51,531 nt of DNA from Candidatus Segatella papionis (GTDB lineage: Bacteria; Bacteroidota; Bacteroidia; Bacteroidales; Bacteroidaceae), in contig DBLF01000064.1 of the NCBI GenBank assembly GCA_002297965.1, forward strand, positions 1-51,531. The letters are read 5' to 3'. The first letter of the stretch is position 1. Each line of letters begins with the position of its first letter. Position numbers and translations under genes: made by a program. The notes below the pieces were generated by a model, which was not told where the DNA came from, searched no databases, and saw only the letters and a program-made list of their open reading frames with translations. Positions 33,930 through 41,458 of the stretch are shown here, piece by piece.

Positions 33930-34160
33930 ATGGATAGAAGAAATTTAGCTTTTGACAAGATGAACTTCATCTTGTTGGGCATCGGGATGGCGATTGTCAT
34001 TCTGGGCTTTATCTTGGAGAGTGGTGGTAGCTCCAATGCTCATACTTTCGATGCTGAGATTTTCAGCACCCGTCGTATCGTGGTGGCTCCTACCGTAACA
34101 TTGATAGGATTCCTCTCGATTATTTATGCAGTAATACGTAAACCAAAGGACGAGGAATAG
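33930..34160 (+). CDS. DUF3098 small membrane protein
   Basis: 76 residues. Two hydrophobic segments (about 12-30 and 51-68) are joined by a short soluble part with GGSSNAHTFDAEIFSTRRIVVAP. This matches the DUF3098 family, common next to ftsX and uppP in Bacteroidetes. Function unknown. Flanked on both sides by heptamer arrays. Confidence 0.85.
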   Translation: MDRRNLAFDKMNFILLGIGMAIVILGFILESGGSSNAHTFDAEIFSTRRIVVAPTVTLIGFLSIIYAVIRKPKDEE

Positions 34161-34162
34161 TT

Positions 34163-34190
34163 ATTCAACATTTAACATTCAACATTTAAC
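34163..34190 (+). repeat. Heptamer array before uppP, ATTYAAC type
   Basis: Four units ATTCAAC, ATTTAAC, ATTCAAC, ATTTAAC; identical to the array at 33888-33915. The uppP ATG is 13 bp downstream. Confidence 0.85.
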
Positions 34191-34202
34191 ATTATATATA
34201 TA

Positions 34203-35024
34203 ATGGATTGGATACAAGGATTGATTTTGGGACTCATTCAGGGTCTCACAGAATATTTGCCAGTAAGTAGTAGTGGTCACTTGGAGATTGGTAAGGCGTT
34301 GCTCGGTCCTGAGGCTGAGGCTGGCGGCTTGACCTTCGACATCGTGGTGCATGTGGCCACCGTATTGAGTACGTTGGTTATCCTTTGGAAGGAAATCAGC
34401 TGGATATTCAAGGGTTTGTTCCGTTGGGACGGCGCTTTGAACGATGAGCAGAAGTATGCCATCAACATCCTCATCTCCATGATTCCTGTGGGCATCGTCG
34501 GTCTCTTCTTCAAGGACCAGATCGAGGCGTTGTTCGCTGGCGATGTCATTCATGTGGTAGGTATCTGTTTGCTCGTTACGGCAGCGTTGCTCACCCTGAC
34601 TCACTTCTATCATCCTAAGGAGAAGGAGCACATCTCTCCTTTGCATGCCTTCATCATCGGTATCGCTCAGGCTGTGGCAGTATTGCCTGGTCTTTCACGC
34701 TCGGGTTCTACCATTGCCACTGGTTTGCTCCTTGGCAACAGCAAGAAGAACTTGGCGCAGTTCTCGTTCCTCATGGTGATACCTCCAATCTTGGGTGAGG
34801 CATTGCTCGACTTCAAGCACATCTTCGCACCATCCCAGGAGTATCTGGCAAGCCATGCGGCAGAGACACCTATCCCAACCCTCTCACTCGTAGTAGGTTT
34901 CATCGCTGCGTTCGTGAGCGGTTGCTTCGCTTGTAAGTGGATGATTTCGTTGGTGAAGAAGTGCAAGCTCATCTACTTCGCCATCTATTGCGCCATCGTC
35001 GGCATCATCGCCTTGTGCTGCTAA
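34203..35024 (+). CDS. uppP: Undecaprenyl-diphosphatase UppP (BacA)
   Basis: Membrane phosphatase that recycles undecaprenyl diphosphate to the monophosphate for peptidoglycan and other polymers; overproduction gives bacitracin resistance. The 273-residue protein shows QGLTEYLPVSSSGHL (Glu17 and SSSGH) and PGLSRSGSTIATGL, the two active-site blocks, and about eight membrane segments. Second ORF after ftsX in a cotranscribed cluster; truB follows after 58 bp. Confidence 0.96.
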   Translation: MDWIQGLILGLIQGLTEYLPVSSSGHLEIGKALLGPEAEAGGLTFDIVVHVATVLSTLVILWKEISWIFKGLFRWDGALNDEQKYAINILISMIPVGIVGLFFKDQIEALFAGDVIHVVGICLLVTAALLTLTHFYHPKEKEHISPLHAFIIGIAQAVAVLPGLSRSGSTIATGLLLGNSKKNLAQFSFLMVIPPILGEALLDFKHIFAPSQEYLASHAAETPIPTLSLVVGFIAAFVSGCFACKWMISLVKKCKLIYFAIYCAIVGIIALCC

Positions 35025-35082
35025 GCATAGCGACCTCATACCGACAGGATGCCGTTTCATTCAATAAACCCATTTATCTTAT

Positions 35083-35880
35083 ATGGATTTCAGAAAAGGA
35101 GAAATTATAGCCATCGACAAACCTTACCGAATGTCTAGCTTCGGGGCATTGGCGCACGTGCGCTACCTGCTCAGCAAGAAGCTTGGCTACAAGGTAAAGA
35201 TAGGACATGCAGGAACGCTCGATCCGCTCGCTACGGGAGTCTTGGTGCTCTGCACCGGCAAGTGTACCAAGCAGATAGAGCAACTGCAAACCCATACCAA
35301 GGAATATACGGCTACCCTTCAGCTCGGTGCCACCACGGCTAGCTACGACAAGGAGCATAGCGTGAACCATACTTATCCTACCAAGCACATTACCCGTGAA
35401 CTGGTGGAGGAGACCTTGAAGCAGTTCGTGGGCGAGATTCAGCAGGTGCCACCAACCTATAGTGCCGTCAAGGTGAACGGCGACCGCTCGTATGCCCTTC
35501 GTAGGGCTGGCGAGGAGGTGCAGCTCAAGCCTAAGACGGTGCGAGTGGATGAAATCGAGCTCACCGACTACGACGATGAGGCAAAGACGGCTAGTATCCG
35601 AGTGGTTTGTGGCAAGGGAACCTACATTCGCTCTCTGGCTCGCGACATCGGCAGGGCGTTGAACAGCGGTGCTTTCCTCACGGCTCTCCGCCGCACCAAG
35701 GCGGGAAGCTTCTCTGTGGAGAACTGCATCGACTTCGACCATTTCCAGGAATGGCTTGATTCACAGACTATAGAGGACAGTCTGATGGAACAGCAGAAGC
35801 CTTCTAGCAAGAAAGCTTCTGATAAGAAAGCTTCAGATGAGAAGTCGTCTGATAATAACGAATCAATTAGTAATCAATAA
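35083..35880 (+). CDS. truB: tRNA pseudouridine(55) synthase TruB
   Basis: Makes pseudouridine at U55 in the T-loop of tRNAs. The 265-residue protein has the catalytic GHAGTLDPLATGVL (Asp47), followed by EYTATLQLG and GKGTYIRSLARDIG. After about residue 235 the fold ends and a Lys/Ser/Asp-rich tail (SSKKASDKKASDEKSSDNNE) follows, encoded by short direct repeats. It is likely disordered and strain-variable. It precedes queA by 21 bp. Confidence 0.96.
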   Translation: MDFRKGEIIAIDKPYRMSSFGALAHVRYLLSKKLGYKVKIGHAGTLDPLATGVLVLCTGKCTKQIEQLQTHTKEYTATLQLGATTASYDKEHSVNHTYPTKHITRELVEETLKQFVGEIQQVPPTYSAVKVNGDRSYALRRAGEEVQLKPKTVRVDEIELTDYDDEAKTASIRVVCGKGTYIRSLARDIGRALNSGAFLTALRRTKAGSFSVENCIDFDHFQEWLDSQTIEDSLMEQQKPSSKKASDKKASDEKSSDNNESISNQ

Positions 35881-35901
35881 GAAAGGAGATAAAGATACAG
35901 C

Positions 35902-37086
35902 ATGAAACTATCACAATTTAATTTCAAGTTGCCAGCTTCTCAGGTGGCACTTTATCCACATAAGGCTAAGCGTGTGGTCAAGACTGCTAGTGGTACACGT
36001 ACTTTCGAGGTGACTCGTCGTGACGAGGCTCGCCTGATGGTGCTCCACAAGAAGTCGGAGACCATCGAGATGTATAAGAAGGACGAGAATCGCAAGGACA
36101 TGAAGGATGCCGATGGCAATCCTGTATTCTTGCAGTTCAAGGATATCGTGAACTATTTCGACGAGGGTGATACCTTCATTTTCAATGATACCAAGGTGTT
36201 CCCAGCTCGCTTGTACGGAACCAAGGAGAAGACCGATGCCAAGATTGAGGTGTTCTTGCTCCGTGAGTTGAATGCCGAGATGCGTCTCTGGGACGTTTTG
36301 GTAGAGCCAGCTCGCAAGATTCGTATCGGCAACAAGTTGTTCTTCGACGACGTAAACGAGATGGTAGCCGAGGTTATCGACAATACCACCAGTCGTGGTC
36401 GTACCCTCCGCTTCCTCTACGATGAGGATGGCAACCACGATGAGTTCAAACGCTCGTTGTTTGCCTTGGGCGAGGCTCCACTGCCACGCTATGTGATAGA
36501 TGCCCGTGAAAACCATCATGCCACAGAGGACGATATGGAAGACTTCCAGTGTGTGTTTGCAGATAAGGAAGGTGCCGTTACAGCCCCTGCCACTGGTCTC
36601 CACTTCTCTCGTGAGTTGATGAAGAAGATGGAAATCATTGGTATCAACAAGGCGTTCATCACCTTGCACTGTGGTTTGGGTAACTTCCACGAGATTGAGG
36701 TGGAGGACTTGACCAAGCATAAGATGGACTCTGAGCAGATGATTATCACTCAGGAGGCTTGCGACTTGGTGAACCAGACCAAGCGTGACGGTCACCACGT
36801 TTGCGCCATCGGTACCAGCGTGATGAAGGCTACCGAGACAGCAGTGGGTACAGACGGATTCATGAAGGCATTCGACGGATGGACCAACAAGTTCATCTTC
36901 CCTCCATACGACTTCGGTTTGGCTGATTGCGCCGTAGCCAACTTCTATCATCCAGAGTCAACCTTGATGATGAGCACGGCTGCATTCGGTGGTTACGACC
37001 TCGTATATGAGGCATACAAGAAGGCTGTGAAGAACGGCTATATGTTTGGTTGCTTCGGCGATTCGCTGTTGATTCTGCCAGACTAA
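35902..37086 (+). CDS. queA: S-adenosylmethionine:tRNA ribosyltransferase-isomerase QueA
   Basis: Transfers and rearranges the ribose of SAM onto preQ1-tRNA to give epoxyqueuosine, a wobble-position step. The 394-residue product is longer than the usual 340-360, mainly by an insertion in the N-terminal half (KKSETIEMYKKDENRKD). It retains FNDTKVFPARLYG, LPRYV, TAPATGLHFS, TLHCGLGNFHEIEVED and the late FIFPPYDF and NFYHPESTLMMSTAAF. It closes the ftsX-uppP-truB run. A DnaA-box-rich spacer follows. Confidence 0.96.
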   Translation: MKLSQFNFKLPASQVALYPHKAKRVVKTASGTRTFEVTRRDEARLMVLHKKSETIEMYKKDENRKDMKDADGNPVFLQFKDIVNYFDEGDTFIFNDTKVFPARLYGTKEKTDAKIEVFLLRELNAEMRLWDVLVEPARKIRIGNKLFFDDVNEMVAEVIDNTTSRGRTLRFLYDEDGNHDEFKRSLFALGEAPLPRYVIDARENHHATEDDMEDFQCVFADKEGAVTAPATGLHFSRELMKKMEIIGINKAFITLHCGLGNFHEIEVEDLTKHKMDSEQMIITQEACDLVNQTKRDGHHVCAIGTSVMKATETAVGTDGFMKAFDGWTNKFIFPPYDFGLADCAVANFYHPESTLMMSTAAFGGYDLVYEAYKKAVKNGYMFGCFGDSLLILPD

Positions 37087-37099
37087 TCATCGCCTTGAG

Positions 37100-37218
37100 T
37101 GTTGATAATTTTCGATTCTGTAATGCTTTGTGAAATAACAGATTAACTGAGTTATCCACAGGTATTATCAACAGTCTAAGAAATAGTTTATCCACAGTTT
37201 TCCACATAGTGTGAATAA
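37100..37218. other. Cluster of six DnaA-box-like 9-mers (candidate oriC or DnaA-controlled site)
   Basis: Plus strand TTATCCACA at 37152-37160 and 37188-37196 (perfect boxes), TTATCAACA at 37165-37173, TTTTCCACA at 37198-37206; minus strand TTATCAACA at 37108-37100 and TTATTCACA at 37218-37210. All lie in a 119-bp AT-rich spacer between queA and folK. The density is far above chance. dnaA is not in the window, but Bacteroidetes origins are often away from dnaA. I see no clear gene-strand switch here. Confidence 0.55.
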
Positions 37219-37237
37219 CTTAGGGACAGAGAATAAA

Positions 37238-37648
37238 ATGTACAACGTATATTTGAGCCTCGGCACGAATCTCGGCAATCGCAAGAGAAACATGCGTGAG
37301 GCCATCGAGAAGATAGGAGAGCAGATTGGCGTGGTAGAGCGCCAGTCTGCTCTTTACGAAACCAAGCCGTGGGGCTATTCCTCGCCCAACGACTTTATCA
37401 ATGCCTGCGTATTGGTGCTTACCGAGATGGCTCCTCGCCAAGTGTTGGAGGCTACGCAGAGAATAGAACGTGAGATGGGGCGCACGATGAAGTCGGTGGA
37501 TGGCGATTACCACGATCGCATCATCGACATCGACATCCTCCTCATCGATGACTTGCAGATAGATGAGCCCGACTTCAAGGTGCCTCATCCTCTGATGGAA
37601 GAGCGAGACTTCGTGATGAAGCCGCTCCGGGAAATACGAAAACAGTAA
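37238..37648 (+). CDS. folK: 6-hydroxymethyl-dihydropterin pyrophosphokinase FolK
   Basis: Pyrophosphorylates 6-hydroxymethyl-7,8-dihydropterin, the step before dihydropteroate synthase. The 136-residue protein has SLGTNLGNRKRNM, ALYETKPWGYSSPNDFINACV, DYHDRIIDIDILLID and PHPLMEERDFVMKPL, the full HPPK signature. I chose ATG 37238; the GTG at 37211 lies within the DnaA-box spacer. It is close to the regulator gene at 37692 (43 bp). Confidence 0.95.
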   Translation: MYNVYLSLGTNLGNRKRNMREAIEKIGEQIGVVERQSALYETKPWGYSSPNDFINACVLVLTEMAPRQVLEATQRIEREMGRTMKSVDGDYHDRIIDIDILLIDDLQIDEPDFKVPHPLMEERDFVMKPLREIRKQ

Positions 37649-37691
37649 GTAAACAGTTTATTTTGGGATAATAAATTAGGTGTTAGTAGTT

Positions 37692-38375
37692 ATGCAGTTA
37701 GAACCATTATATGTATATGCGGTAGTAGTCTTGGGATTTGTTGGTTTTAGCATTCTCTATTACATTTTGGATTTGCGCAAACGCCTGAGATTGCAGGAAG
37801 AGAGGATTCAGAATCATTTAGGTCAGAGCCATTCGTTGGAGTTCTCTGACCGTCAAGGTTCTGCGTCAGAGCATCAAGGTGCTGCGCTTGGTCATCAAGG
37901 TGCTGTGCCTGATGGACAGAACTCAGCGTCAGAGCGCAAGGATACTTCTTCGCTTCCTCGCTTGGAGGAAGACTTGGATGCTGAGCAGAAACTTTTTGTG
38001 CGTGCTTGCCAATATATGGACGAGAAGCAGCCTTATCTCAATCCCGACATGAAGGTGGACGACTTGGTGCAAGCCCTGCATACCAATCGCACTACTTTGG
38101 GCTTGGCGATGAGGAAGTGTGGACCGAAGCATAGTACGACGCAGCAATTCATCATCTCCTTCCGTTTGCGATATGCAGAAAACTTGCTTTCCGACCCTCA
38201 TTCCGAGCTTACCGTATCGCAGGTGGCTGATGCCTCGGGCTTCAATTCCCGCAGTGCTTTCAACCGCCAGTTTACTTTGGCTTACCACACCACACCTACC
38301 CTTTATCGCATGCGCTCTCGCAACCAGGCGGATGGGGTAGTGCCTTCCAAGCGTGAGAATACCTTGGAGAAATAA
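37692..38375 (+). CDS. Membrane-anchored AraC-type regulator with repeat-rich linker
   Basis: 227 residues. One N-terminal transmembrane helix (about 8-25) is followed by a basic segment, then a low-complexity linker (about 45-95) with imperfect repeats around HQGAA, then an AraC-type HTH at about 130-220: LVQALHTNRTTLGLAMRKCG and SQVADASGFNSRSAFNRQF. It is unusual in having no ligand domain. The 3' end overlaps the opposite-strand AraC gene by 73 bp. I chose ATG 37692; GTG 37680 is also possible. May regulate the pilus locus at 39958 (inference). Confidence 0.8.
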   Translation: MQLEPLYVYAVVVLGFVGFSILYYILDLRKRLRLQEERIQNHLGQSHSLEFSDRQGSASEHQGAALGHQGAVPDGQNSASERKDTSSLPRLEEDLDAEQKLFVRACQYMDEKQPYLNPDMKVDDLVQALHTNRTTLGLAMRKCGPKHSTTQQFIISFRLRYAENLLSDPHSELTVSQVADASGFNSRSAFNRQFTLAYHTTPTLYRMRSRNQADGVVPSKRENTLEK

Positions 38376-39526
38376 GAGAGCGAAGAGAAGCCCACGGCGA
38401 ATGCAATATCTTCCAGTTTCATGTTTTTGTCAGATTGCATCAGTCGTTTGGCTTCCTCCAGTCGAAGGCTGGAAATCCATGTACTGAAGTTCATATCGTA
38501 ATTCTCCTTGATGAAACGGGAGAGATAGTATTTGTTGGTGGCCAGGAGGGCTGCCAAATCCTCGATGGTGAACTGTTCTTTCAGATAATTCTTGCTTTCA
38601 ATCCAAGCCACGACCCTTGGCTTGAGATTCTCCATGTAGGCGTAGTTGGCGTTAGTTGGCTGCGCACCCTCTTTCTGTGGATGGGTACCAGTCACTTGGG
38701 TATTGGTGGCTTGTTCACCTGTCGCTTGGCTAGTCATCATCTTAGGTTTCGGTTTTTCTTCCAAGTCAGCTTTTATTTGGGCTTCTTCCGCTGTCGGTTC
38801 CGTGTCCGCCTTTTGCAAAGTGCCATATTCTGTCGCATAATTGATGAAGCTGATGGCGGTATAGACCATCACGCTGATGATATATACTTGGAAGAGCCAG
38901 TTGACGATGGCTCCAGTGTTGATGGTCAGGATGGCGATGACACCCAGCAGGTAGAGCAAAGACAGACTGTGCTTGATCCAAGAGATGAAGTGGCGCTTGT
39001 CGGTCGAAAAATAGTTGTCGAATAGCTCTCCGCTTCGAGCATAAGTCTTTCTGAAGTAAATCATAAACTTGGTGAAGTACTCTATCAATCCTAGGAGCGC
39101 AATCAGGAGCAACCATTGCTGATATTCCTTCAGCACCTCCAGTTGCGAGCTGATGGCGATGAGCGTGGTGATGCCAAACTTGGTGAGCGAGGTGATGCAG
39201 CGTCGCTTGGTGATATAGTTGCGGTCCAATAGGTTGCTGAACGAGAAGGTGAGCGTGATGCTGATGGCATAATAGAAGATGATGTCGAAGCAAGCCACCC
39301 ATGGGTCGTTGGCGTTCCAATTGCCCGTAAAGGTGAAGAGCCATAGATAAACGTTCGCACTTGTTAGCCACAGACTGAGGGCTAGCAATTTCTTGGAAAG
39401 GCGGTATGGGGCATAGTCGGGGGTGCCCGGTACCTTGAAACACATCAAGACGATACCCAGCACGATGTAAATACTGCCAGCCGCATGGATGGCGGCGCCA
39501 AAATGTTGCTCTAAAAACTCTAGCAT
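38303..39526 (-). CDS. Multi-pass membrane AraC-family transcriptional regulator
   Basis: 407 residues. About seven hydrophobic segments occupy residues 15-225 (for example IYIVLGIVLMCF, FDIIFYYAISITLTF, WLFQVYIISVMVYTAI), followed by a linker with TQATGEQATNTQ-type low complexity, then an AraC HTH domain at about 305-405 (YLKEQFTIEDLAALLATNKYYLSRFI and LEDIAFAVGFSSLSYFSKVF). Integral-membrane AraC proteins are known in Bacteroidetes; what they sense is not known. It is divergent from the DUF3575 pilus gene across a 431-bp region containing AraC-like direct repeats, so it is a good candidate regulator of that operon. Its 3' end overlaps the gene at 37692. Confidence 0.85.
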   Translation of the reverse strand: MLEFLEQHFGAAIHAAGSIYIVLGIVLMCFKVPGTPDYAPYRLSKKLLALSLWLTSANVYLWLFTFTGNWNANDPWVACFDIIFYYAISITLTFSFSNLLDRNYITKRRCITSLTKFGITTLIAISSQLEVLKEYQQWLLLIALLGLIEYFTKFMIYFRKTYARSGELFDNYFSTDKRHFISWIKHSLSLLYLLGVIAILTINTGAIVNWLFQVYIISVMVYTAISFINYATEYGTLQKADTEPTAEEAQIKADLEEKPKPKMMTSQATGEQATNTQVTGTHPQKEGAQPTNANYAYMENLKPRVVAWIESKNYLKEQFTIEDLAALLATNKYYLSRFIKENYDMNFSTWISSLRLEEAKRLMQSDKNMKLEDIAFAVGFSSLSYFSKVFSRLEGTTPSAWLRERMR

Positions 39527-39575
39527 CTTTCTCTGTTTTTTTACGTTTGTTTACCTTATCTATTCATTTCGTTTG

Positions 39576-39583
39576 CAAAATTA
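39576..39583 (-). promoter_or_regulatory. -7 box of the membrane AraC regulator gene
   Basis: Minus strand TAATTTTG matches TAnnTTTG, 49 bp before the ATG at 39526. No good -33. Confidence 0.5.
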
Positions 39584-39690
39584 CAAAAAAAAACTCAAAT
39601 GGGCGTTTAATATCTCACATAAAATGTCCTACAATTGCAATTATCTGTATCTCAGGTGTTTTAAATGGGGGGGTAAAAAGGAGCTTATAT

Positions 39691-39724
39691 GTTTTTGCCT
39701 ATCTTCTTATGTGTTTTTGTCTAT
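39691..39724 (+). promoter_or_regulatory. Direct repeat GTTTTTGYCTAT, 22-bp spacing (AraC-like operator)
   Basis: GTTTTTGCCTAT at 39691-39702 and GTTTTTGTCTAT at 39713-39724. The 22-bp spacing places both on one DNA face. It lies between the divergent AraC gene and the pilus operon. Confidence 0.5.
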
Positions 39725-39807
39725 TTTACCAACTGTAATTTTGCTGATTTTACAATTCTCCTTGTTTACTTTTTCTTATTTCTATAGCAACTTTTGCGCC
39801 CTTTGCG

Positions 39808-39815
39808 TAATTTTG
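39808..39815 (+). promoter_or_regulatory. -7 box of pilus operon promoter
   Basis: TAATTTTG matches TAnnTTTG; -33 not clear. It gives a leader of about 140 nt before the DUF3575 gene. Confidence 0.5.
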
Positions 39816-39957
39816 CACCCAAATTCAATGTATATAATTGGTTCGGATAACAAACGAGGCATTTGAGAGATGCCCGTAAAACTCGTAAAAAGAGAAGCCA
39901 TTAAATTAGAAAGACTTTATATAAAAAACAGTTTAAGTTTTAAGAAAACAGCAGTTG

Positions 39958-41439
39958 ATGATGAATATGAGAAAGTTATTATTTACGATTTCTTTCTGTT
40001 TCTTATGTACCCTTTGGGTGTCTGCCCAGCAAGTTGGCATCAAGACCAATATGCTCTATTGGGCTACGACCACTCCCAACATCGGAACAGAGATAGCGGT
40101 AGGCAAGAAGCACACCGCCCAGGTGTTCTTCGGTCTGAACCCTTGGAAGCAGAGCGGCGGCGACCAATCGAGTCTTCGCCACTGGCTTGTGATGCCCGAG
40201 TATCGCTACTGGTTCAAACAGAACTTCAAGGGATGGTTTACGGGTGTTCATGCCATGGGCGGACAGTATAACGTCGGCGGCGTGAAGTTGCCGTTTGGCT
40301 TGGTCAAAGGCTTGCGCGACCATCGTTACGAAGGATGGTACGTGGGGGGCGGTGTCACTGGTGGTTATCAGTGGAAACTGGCTAGCCGTCTGAATTTGGA
40401 AGCTTCGTTAGGCATTGGTTATATATACAGTAATTACGATAAATTTAAATGTGGTGCTTGTGGCGAGAAGTTGTATGCTGGCCATAAGAATTATGTAGGT
40501 CCTACCAAGGTAGCTTTATCTTTGGTTTACCTTATCGGACCGAAACCGAAAACTCCAGAAGTGGTAGAGCAGCCCGTTTCGCCTGTTCGCCGCACCAATA
40601 CCCTGCTTGCTGCTGTTCAGCCAGAAGTGGAGGCGGTGAAGATACGCCATCTCGACAAGCGAGCCTACATCGACTTCCCTGTGGATAAGATAACGCTCTA
40701 TCCGGAGTATCGTCGCAATCCTGCACAGCTCGATAGCATCATCACCACCATCAATGCCTTGAAGCAAGACAAGAACCTGGAGGTGAGTGGCATCAACATC
40801 CATGGCTTCGCTTCGCCTGAGAGTCCTTATACGCATAATGACTATTTGGCTAAGAATCGTGCGAAGACTTTGACGGAGTATGTGCGCCGCATGGTGAAAC
40901 TCCCAGATTCCATCTTCTCGGTGTCTTCCACCCCAGAGGATTGGGAGGGGCTCCGCGCTTATATCAAGGACAGCAACCTGGAGCACAAGGCTGAGATTCT
41001 CGCCATCGCCAACGACGAGAGCTTGAATCCTGATGCCCGTGAGTGGAAAATCAAGAAGCAATATCCATCGGAGTATCGCTTCATGCTCGATACTTGGTAT
41101 CTAGCCCTTCGCCATAGCGACTATCACATTACTTATAAGGTGAAGCCATTCAGCGTAGAGGAGGCAAAGGAAATCTTGAAGACCAAGCCACAACAGCTCT
41201 CGCTCAACGAGCTATTTATGGTGGCGCAGACCTATGAGCCAGGCTCTAAGGAGTTTAACGAGGTGATGGAGACTGCCGTGAGATTGTTCCCTAGCGACCC
41301 TGTCGCCAACCTCAATGCCGCCATCACCCGACTGAATGCGGGCGATGCAGAAGGGGCGAAGCCTTATCTCGACAAGGCGGGCGACTCGGAAAGTGCCAAG
41401 AAGGCAAGAGAGTTTTATCAGAACATCAAAAAACAATAA
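39958..41439 (+). CDS. DUF3575 outer-membrane protein with OmpA-like C-terminal part
   Basis: About 493 residues. Signal peptide (MRKLLFTISFCFLCTLWVSA, from the third ATG on) precedes a DUF3575 beta-barrel-like region (about 25-200), rich in aromatic and glycine residues (GVHAMGGQYNVGG, GGGVTGGYQW). A soluble region starts around 225, with an OmpA-like segment (INIHGFASPESPYTHND, YLAKNRAKTLTEYVRR) that may bind peptidoglycan, and TPR-like helices at the end. DUF3575 proteins commonly lead Bacteroidales type V pilus operons. The start is ambiguous (ATG 39958, 39961 or 39967). The Mfa1-like gene begins 13-19 bp downstream. Confidence 0.82.
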   Translation: MMNMRKLLFTISFCFLCTLWVSAQQVGIKTNMLYWATTTPNIGTEIAVGKKHTAQVFFGLNPWKQSGGDQSSLRHWLVMPEYRYWFKQNFKGWFTGVHAMGGQYNVGGVKLPFGLVKGLRDHRYEGWYVGGGVTGGYQWKLASRLNLEASLGIGYIYSNYDKFKCGACGEKLYAGHKNYVGPTKVALSLVYLIGPKPKTPEVVEQPVSPVRRTNTLLAAVQPEVEAVKIRHLDKRAYIDFPVDKITLYPEYRRNPAQLDSIITTINALKQDKNLEVSGINIHGFASPESPYTHNDYLAKNRAKTLTEYVRRMVKLPDSIFSVSSTPEDWEGLRAYIKDSNLEHKAEILAIANDESLNPDAREWKIKKQYPSEYRFMLDTWYLALRHSDYHITYKVKPFSVEEAKEILKTKPQQLSLNELFMVAQTYEPGSKEFNEVMETAVRLFPSDPVANLNAAITRLNAGDAEGAKPYLDKAGDSESAKKAREFYQNIKKQ

Positions 41440-41458
41440 TAATTTAAATTGCATGGTT

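Larger units (their letters stand above)
39527..39957. other. 431-bp divergent control region before the pilus operon
   Basis: AT-rich, no ORF of note. It holds a minus-strand TAATTTTG box (39583-39576), a G7 homopolymer (39667-39673), a 12-bp direct repeat (39691-39702, 39713-39724), and a plus-strand TAATTTTG box (39808-39815). I saw no inverted repeats of invertible-promoter size. Confidence 0.7.

Noticed and set aside
35911..36951. 346-codon minus-strand frame opposite queA
   Set aside because: A complement shadow of a GC-biased coding gene; no domain or start signal.
39527..39957. Invertible promoter before the pilus operon
   Set aside because: I found direct but no inverted repeats flanking the promoter, and no invertase gene in the window.
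39870..40271. 133-codon frame overlapping the start of the DUF3575 gene
   Set aside because: Out-of-frame with the DUF3575 protein, which has a clear signal peptide and domain; no RBS.
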